The position numbers and the translations under genes are program-made. From the NCBI RefSeq assembly GCF_036669915.1, contig NC_089312.1, positions 16,563,317-16,627,316 on the forward strand: DNA of 64,000 bases, read 5' to 3'. Of this stretch, positions 60,101-64,000 are shown in pieces. The stretch comes from Pocillopora verrucosa (lineage: Eukaryota; Cnidaria; Anthozoa; Scleractinia; Pocilloporidae). The notes beneath the pieces were generated by a model, which saw only the letters and a program-made list of their open reading frames with translations, made no database searches and was not told the origin of the DNA. Numbering within the stretch: the stretch's first letter is position 1; each line of letters starts with the position of its first letter.

Positions 60101-63100
60101 ACGAGATTTTTTTTCCTACTTATGTTTAAGAAAATGCTATTTATGGGGTTTGGATCTCTTTTAACATGTATATCCACTGTAAGCACTATTTCAGTTAAAA
60201 TTTTGCAGTATTGCTTAGTGATGAAGAATTAATTGTCAACTTTTCTTTGTACATGTAGTTTCTTGTAGAGGAGTTGCTGAGTCAGCAGCTTGTTTTAGAG
60301 CATAACCACCACCCATTTTACAGAGTTCAGGCTTTCATGGACAGCAATGTTTATGATGATTGGTTGATAGATGTCAAAAGAAGGATAGATAGCTTAATCA
60401 AAGGCATCTGGCAGTACTCGCTTCCTCCTGTACCTGAGTTGCCCTTGGAAACTCCAAAATACCATGAACAGTATGTGGAGCTGATGAAGAGACTTATCAG
60501 GTTGGGACAAATTTTTCCTTTGACGTTGATGTTGACATCTCTAATGGCAGAAGAAAAACCAAAGTAATTTCAATAACCCATCAGAACAAAGGAAAATTAA
60601 AAGGAAGCCTGAAAAATTAAAGTAAAAATTAGGAAACTACCTGGAGAAAAAAATTGGAGCAATTATGTCAGGATTTGTTCTAGCTTCGAATCTTTTTGTA
60701 AAGTTCTAAACCAATTACAGAGCAAAGAAATAAAAACAATGTAATAATGATTACTTTTGATGCTCAATTGCAAACTATCCCTGCATTTGTCATATAAAGG
60801 TAGAGTACTCTAGATAGAAATTATTTTTTCTTGTACAGGACACTAGAACTAAACTGAATTTAACACAAATTACTAATAAGTAAACTGTAAATGGCTCTCA
60901 ACAAATTGTTTCCATGACAGATTACCAACATTTATTTTTTGGTTTTTAGGTATGAAAGCAAGCAAAAGGAGCTACATCCAGTTTATCATGAAGCAGTTCC
61001 GATTGAACCTTTATCCTCCCCATCTTGCCAACTGTTGAAAGAATTTTCCCTGAGATATGGAGTAGGAATTCTTTTCTGCAAGCTATCATATCTGGAATAC
61101 ATTGTAAAGTAAGTCTTTGTAATGAGGGTACATGTAAAGTAGATCAAAGGGAGCTGTTCTTCCCAACTGACCATTTTTAAATAATCTCTATTGAGAGTTT
61201 AAGAAGCATTTTGAAAAACTCAGTTCTGTTGATGCTTGGTTTTTTTTCTTCTTTTTTTTCTCCAGTTTTCAGATTAAAACATAATTGTACTGTACAGTGC
61301 ATGTCTATAGAGGTTTTGATAACTTTTCCACGAACATTTGCCGATGGTGCAACAGCTGGTTGTGGCTGGAAGAACAGCTGTTTATGTTCATGTCTGATAC
61401 ACAAATGTACATGTAGGCATTGGTAACAGGCTTTGATTGAAATCCTTTCATATGGCTAATGCAATTTAGGTTAAGGGTTAGCTGAAATTTTCAAAATGAC
61501 AAGGCAAACCAGCTCGTTGTTATTTAATTCTGTAATGCTTTGTTATTTACTTGTTTAGGTTTTTTGAAAACAACATCTGGTATATTGAGCACACTAAAAC
61601 ATCTCTACGAGATGCAATGAATCTTATTTCTAGCGGCTGTCAAGAAATTTTTGTTGAGGAAGAGGTAAGTCTGGGGCAATGTGATTCTGTTGTACACTGT
61701 ATGTGCAGGTGACTCTGATCAAACTTGAAAGGTCAACAAGTAGTTTCTCCCCAGAAAATTGTTACACTATAAAGCAGATGGGTACTAAGAATGAAAAGAA
61801 AATAATGATTAGGGCATTTTGTTAGAACTAGAATTATGAGAAATGTATAACAGACAGTAAGTAGAAAATAATATTGATATCTTACCACAGATATTTCCAT
61901 GGTTTAAATGTTTGATGTCATTGTTTATTCAGAAGTCTAACATACATCCTTGTCAGTCTACGATTCAATGATCACCTGCTTTCAAATAGTGAAAATATTG
62001 GAGATTTTGTTTCAACTACAACAGTTTTATGAGAAAAAGAAAGTGGAATTTTATGGTTTCAATTGCTATACACATGTAACTGTTTTGTAGTTTTTAAGGT
62101 TATAATTTTATAACTTTCTATAGGGATTGGTCATTATTGGACAATTTTGGTTGTGTCCAGAGAAAATTTGCATGATTTTCCCCTAAGTTCAGTACTATTC
62201 TTGTGAACAAATAAATTATGACCATTCCTTTAGAATTTTTCCATGAACATTTACAAGGCCCAGTTGGCACATTCAAATTGCTGAACAAAATGTAAAGTGA
62301 AATAGGTGTTTCTAACTTTCAAAGCGTGTGAATTATCTTCGCTGTTTCGTTCAATAAATGCAATGTCTCTATCTTATTTTTCAGTTCAAAATGCTACTCA
62401 ATATTTTGTCCATTCTGCTAAATAAGACCAAGTATTTCTTGAGTAAACTAAGGAGGATTTTTCCAGCTGACAACAATCCTAACGAAGGTGTTACAGCATT
62501 GGTCACTCTGTTTGAACTGACCCTGGAATCTGCAAGAGAACTAGAATCTGAATTTCCATCAGTTTTTAAAAGACTTCCACAGGCTCGACAATTCTCCAAC
62601 AACTTGTCGAAAGCTCCAGTTTGCGATCTTCTGGCTTCCTTTGTCGAGGTACATATGAACCCTTTACTCTCTAACATTAGTATGCATATTCTCCATACCT
62701 ACTCCATACATTTCTTAAGGTTCTGAGAAGGAGAATTTGTCCAACAATCAAGAGCTTCTTTAGTTGGTGATCGTTTCATTTATTCTCATGACCTTAATGT
62801 TTGATTCAGAGATGATATAGTAAGGAGAAATTAGATGCCAGTCACTCTTAGGGATTTAAGGGTTAATTGGTGTGAAAGAGTAACCCCACGGTTCCTTTCT
62901 TTTCGATCGCCCCGGCCAGTTTTTCGAGACCAGTGAAACGTTCATGGTTATTTGGCTTAACTTTAATTAAATGGTCCGATCGCATGGGCGTTATTAGGGA
63001 TGATCGAAGCGCCCCGGACAATATGGAAGCCTTTAGCTTTAGTTCGTCACTCAAAACAATTTGAAGTGCTATGCAGTGAGTTTTACAAACTGAATGCGAA

Positions 63101-63946
63101 ATACAATGTATGATAAAAATCCCCTCCACTTGCTGTGTCAGCATTATGGTACCATGTACTTTGGAAGAGACCGCTGTATTTAAAATGTGCATCTCAAAGA
63201 GGGAGAGGAAATAATTCTGTATTACGTTGGTTTTTGCTTTACTTCGCTGTTTCTTTGCCCCCGAAAACTAAATCCCCTCTGAACCAATCAGATGCGAAAC
63301 TACAACCAACCGCGGCCTAATCATAAGTGACGTTTTCCCGCTCTTGAGGCAGTTTGCTTGGGTTTAGTTTCAATTCTTTTTGGCCCATTTAAGTTGCTTT
63401 ATTCTTGGTGTCGCAAAACTCAATCGGAAAGAGTTCTAGGTAGTATTCTGATCATTTTCCTTTGGGTAGACGTTTACGATATCATGACACGTCTCCTTTA
63501 AACGCTCAACCAAAAAACTTGCGAAAAGCGTCAACCTAACACTTAATGGAACAATTTCAGTATCTGGGCAATTGCGCACCTACCCCTCCCCTAACGCAAC
63601 ATTAACCCTAACTTATTATCAGTTGACTATTGTTGGGTCAGGGGAGGGGTAGGTGCGCAGTTGCTCGGATACTGACATTGATCCGACCTGCGTTATCCCT
63701 CCCGTTGAAAGATGACAGCTGCCATTCTATCGTGACGTTAATAGCAATATTTATCACTGATGTTTCCTTACATTCTATTTGTTTTCCTAAGAATGAGATC
63801 GAGGGTCGATATGAAGGTCTCAAAGTAAAAGCCACCACAGCTTTGGGTCAGAACTTCTCAATGTCAAAGCTTTTGCTTAAATCTATCCTGGAAATTCATC
63901 ATGAAGTCAGTTATTACAACTCACAATACAAACAGGCTTTTTCCAG
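54163..63946 (+). CDS. Large multi-exon gene, 3' incomplete; possible MUN-domain (Munc13-4/BAIAP3-like) protein
   Basis: Twelve in-frame exons give 557 residues and end at a donor, so the gene continues past the window: 54163-54377, 55913-55960, 56074-56146, 57644-57689, 58239-58291, 58651-58781, 59452-59632, 60259-60500, 60950-61108, 61559-61664, 62385-62648 and 63792-63946. A TAA directly before the ATG fixes this start unless a 5' exon exists. Residues 1-250 (CAWTLERGLVPRDQVEVLL, REFYALDPRHYCVKVTAEI, a serine-rich stretch near 175) belong to no family I recognise. Residues about 330-557 are helical. HPVYHEA, LLKEFSLRYGVG, LSKLRRIFP and the following LVTLFELTLES resemble the MUN region of Munc13-4 and BAIAP3, which primes vesicles for fusion. 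No C2 domain is seen in this part. Gene model strong, identity weak. Confidence 0.75.
56200..56990 (+). mobile_element. Pogo-like (DDE transposon) remnant
   Basis: Within intron 3, copies of TTATAAGACACAC, ACAAGACGCACCC and TTATAAGATGCACCCC lie near both ends, a sequence style typical of pogo-like element termini. Between them, from ATG at 56657, a short frame reads MPSTRRHSYDLNFKLKIVAE, like the start of a helix-turn-helix transposase, and soon meets a stop. The two end motifs are in the same orientation, so the true borders were not established. Confidence 0.4.
58475..58628. repeat. MITE family B, copy 5 (truncated)
   Basis: Reverse orientation: TTTACACCCTAACATCAGCA, GGTGCTGACAAGGA, AAAGAGTTTCTTTAGTTGA and CTCATGACATTAATG in order. 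It stops about 22 bp before exon 6 of the large gene, so its far end is lost. Confidence 0.7.
58999..59113. repeat. MITE family D, copy 2
   Basis: A 115-bp element with inverted ends AGGGTGGATAAC and GTTATCCACCCT. Inner TATCCACTGGATAAAT and GGTGGATAGC blocks can also pair. Confidence 0.85.
62658..62866. repeat. MITE family B, copy 6
   Basis: Reverse orientation, from AACCCTTTACTCTCTAACAT to GGGATTTAAGGGTTAA. It starts only nine bases after the donor of exon 11 of the large gene. Confidence 0.8.
63551..63682. repeat. Palindromic element, family P, copy 2
   Basis: Cleaner copy: GCGCACCTACCCCTCCCCTA and AGGGGAGGGGTAGGTGCGCA are long inverted arms, with outer TCAGTATC and GATACTGA. It lies about 110 bp before the last exon in the window. 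Confidence 0.9.
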
Positions 63947-64000
63947 GTTAGTCATTTTTATTTCATACTAGTTTACAGCCTTGTTCTTGTTTCGTTTTAC

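Overview
This is a nuclear genome window from an animal, most likely a cnidarian and probably a stony coral. Genes are split by short-to-medium GT-AG introns. The proteins are clear metazoan orthologues (WDR91, PEBP, a glutamate carboxypeptidase II relative). The A+T-rich non-coding DNA is packed with small inverted-repeat elements of a kind I associate with coral genomes; that species inference is from memory, not a search. There are no prokaryotic-style operons and no CRISPR.

Layout. (1) 2.3-5.2 kb, plus strand: a four-exon short-chain dehydrogenase of the retinol/17-beta-hydroxysteroid type. (2) 9.7-18.5 kb, minus strand: a five-exon type II membrane zinc peptidase of the glutamate carboxypeptidase II family. 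Its first intron holds a decayed DNA transposon with two tail-to-tail genes: SWIM/YqaJ/PHD-finger on plus, THAP/DDE on minus. (3) 19.0-21.6 kb, plus: a broken OTU-SWIM-YqaJ gene, also probably mobile. (4) 24.4-25.2 kb, minus: an intronless four-finger C2H2 transcription factor. (5) 25.2-32.4 kb: a gene-poor stretch. (6) 32.4-35.0 kb, minus: a five-exon PEBP gene, head to head with (7) WDR91, 35.3-50.7 kb, plus, 16 exons. The two starts are 354 bp apart. (8) 54.2-63.9 kb, plus: the first 12 exons of a long gene that runs off the window. Its later part looks like a Munc13-4/BAIAP3-type MUN region; its first part I do not recognise.

The exon models were built by hand from ORF fragments, splice-site sequence and phase. 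In all five multi-exon genes every junction keeps frame, which is strong internal support. WDR91 contains what looks like a minor-spliceosome (U12) AT-AC intron: donor ATATCCTTTT, branch site TCCTTAAT 10-11 bases before the acceptor AC. Only this splice restores the conserved protein. The carboxypeptidase has one GC-AG intron.

The genes do not form one pathway. WDR91 acts in endosome maturation, PEBP in kinase and lipid signalling, and the MUN-like protein (if correct) in vesicle exocytosis, but co-location is not evidence of shared function. Most of the non-genic interest is mobile DNA: four families of TTAA-ended or inverted-repeat MITEs (14 copies placed), several foldback hairpins, a tRNA-derived SINE, a LINE fragment, a hAT-like element, a pogo-like remnant and two SWIM/YqaJ-bearing loci.
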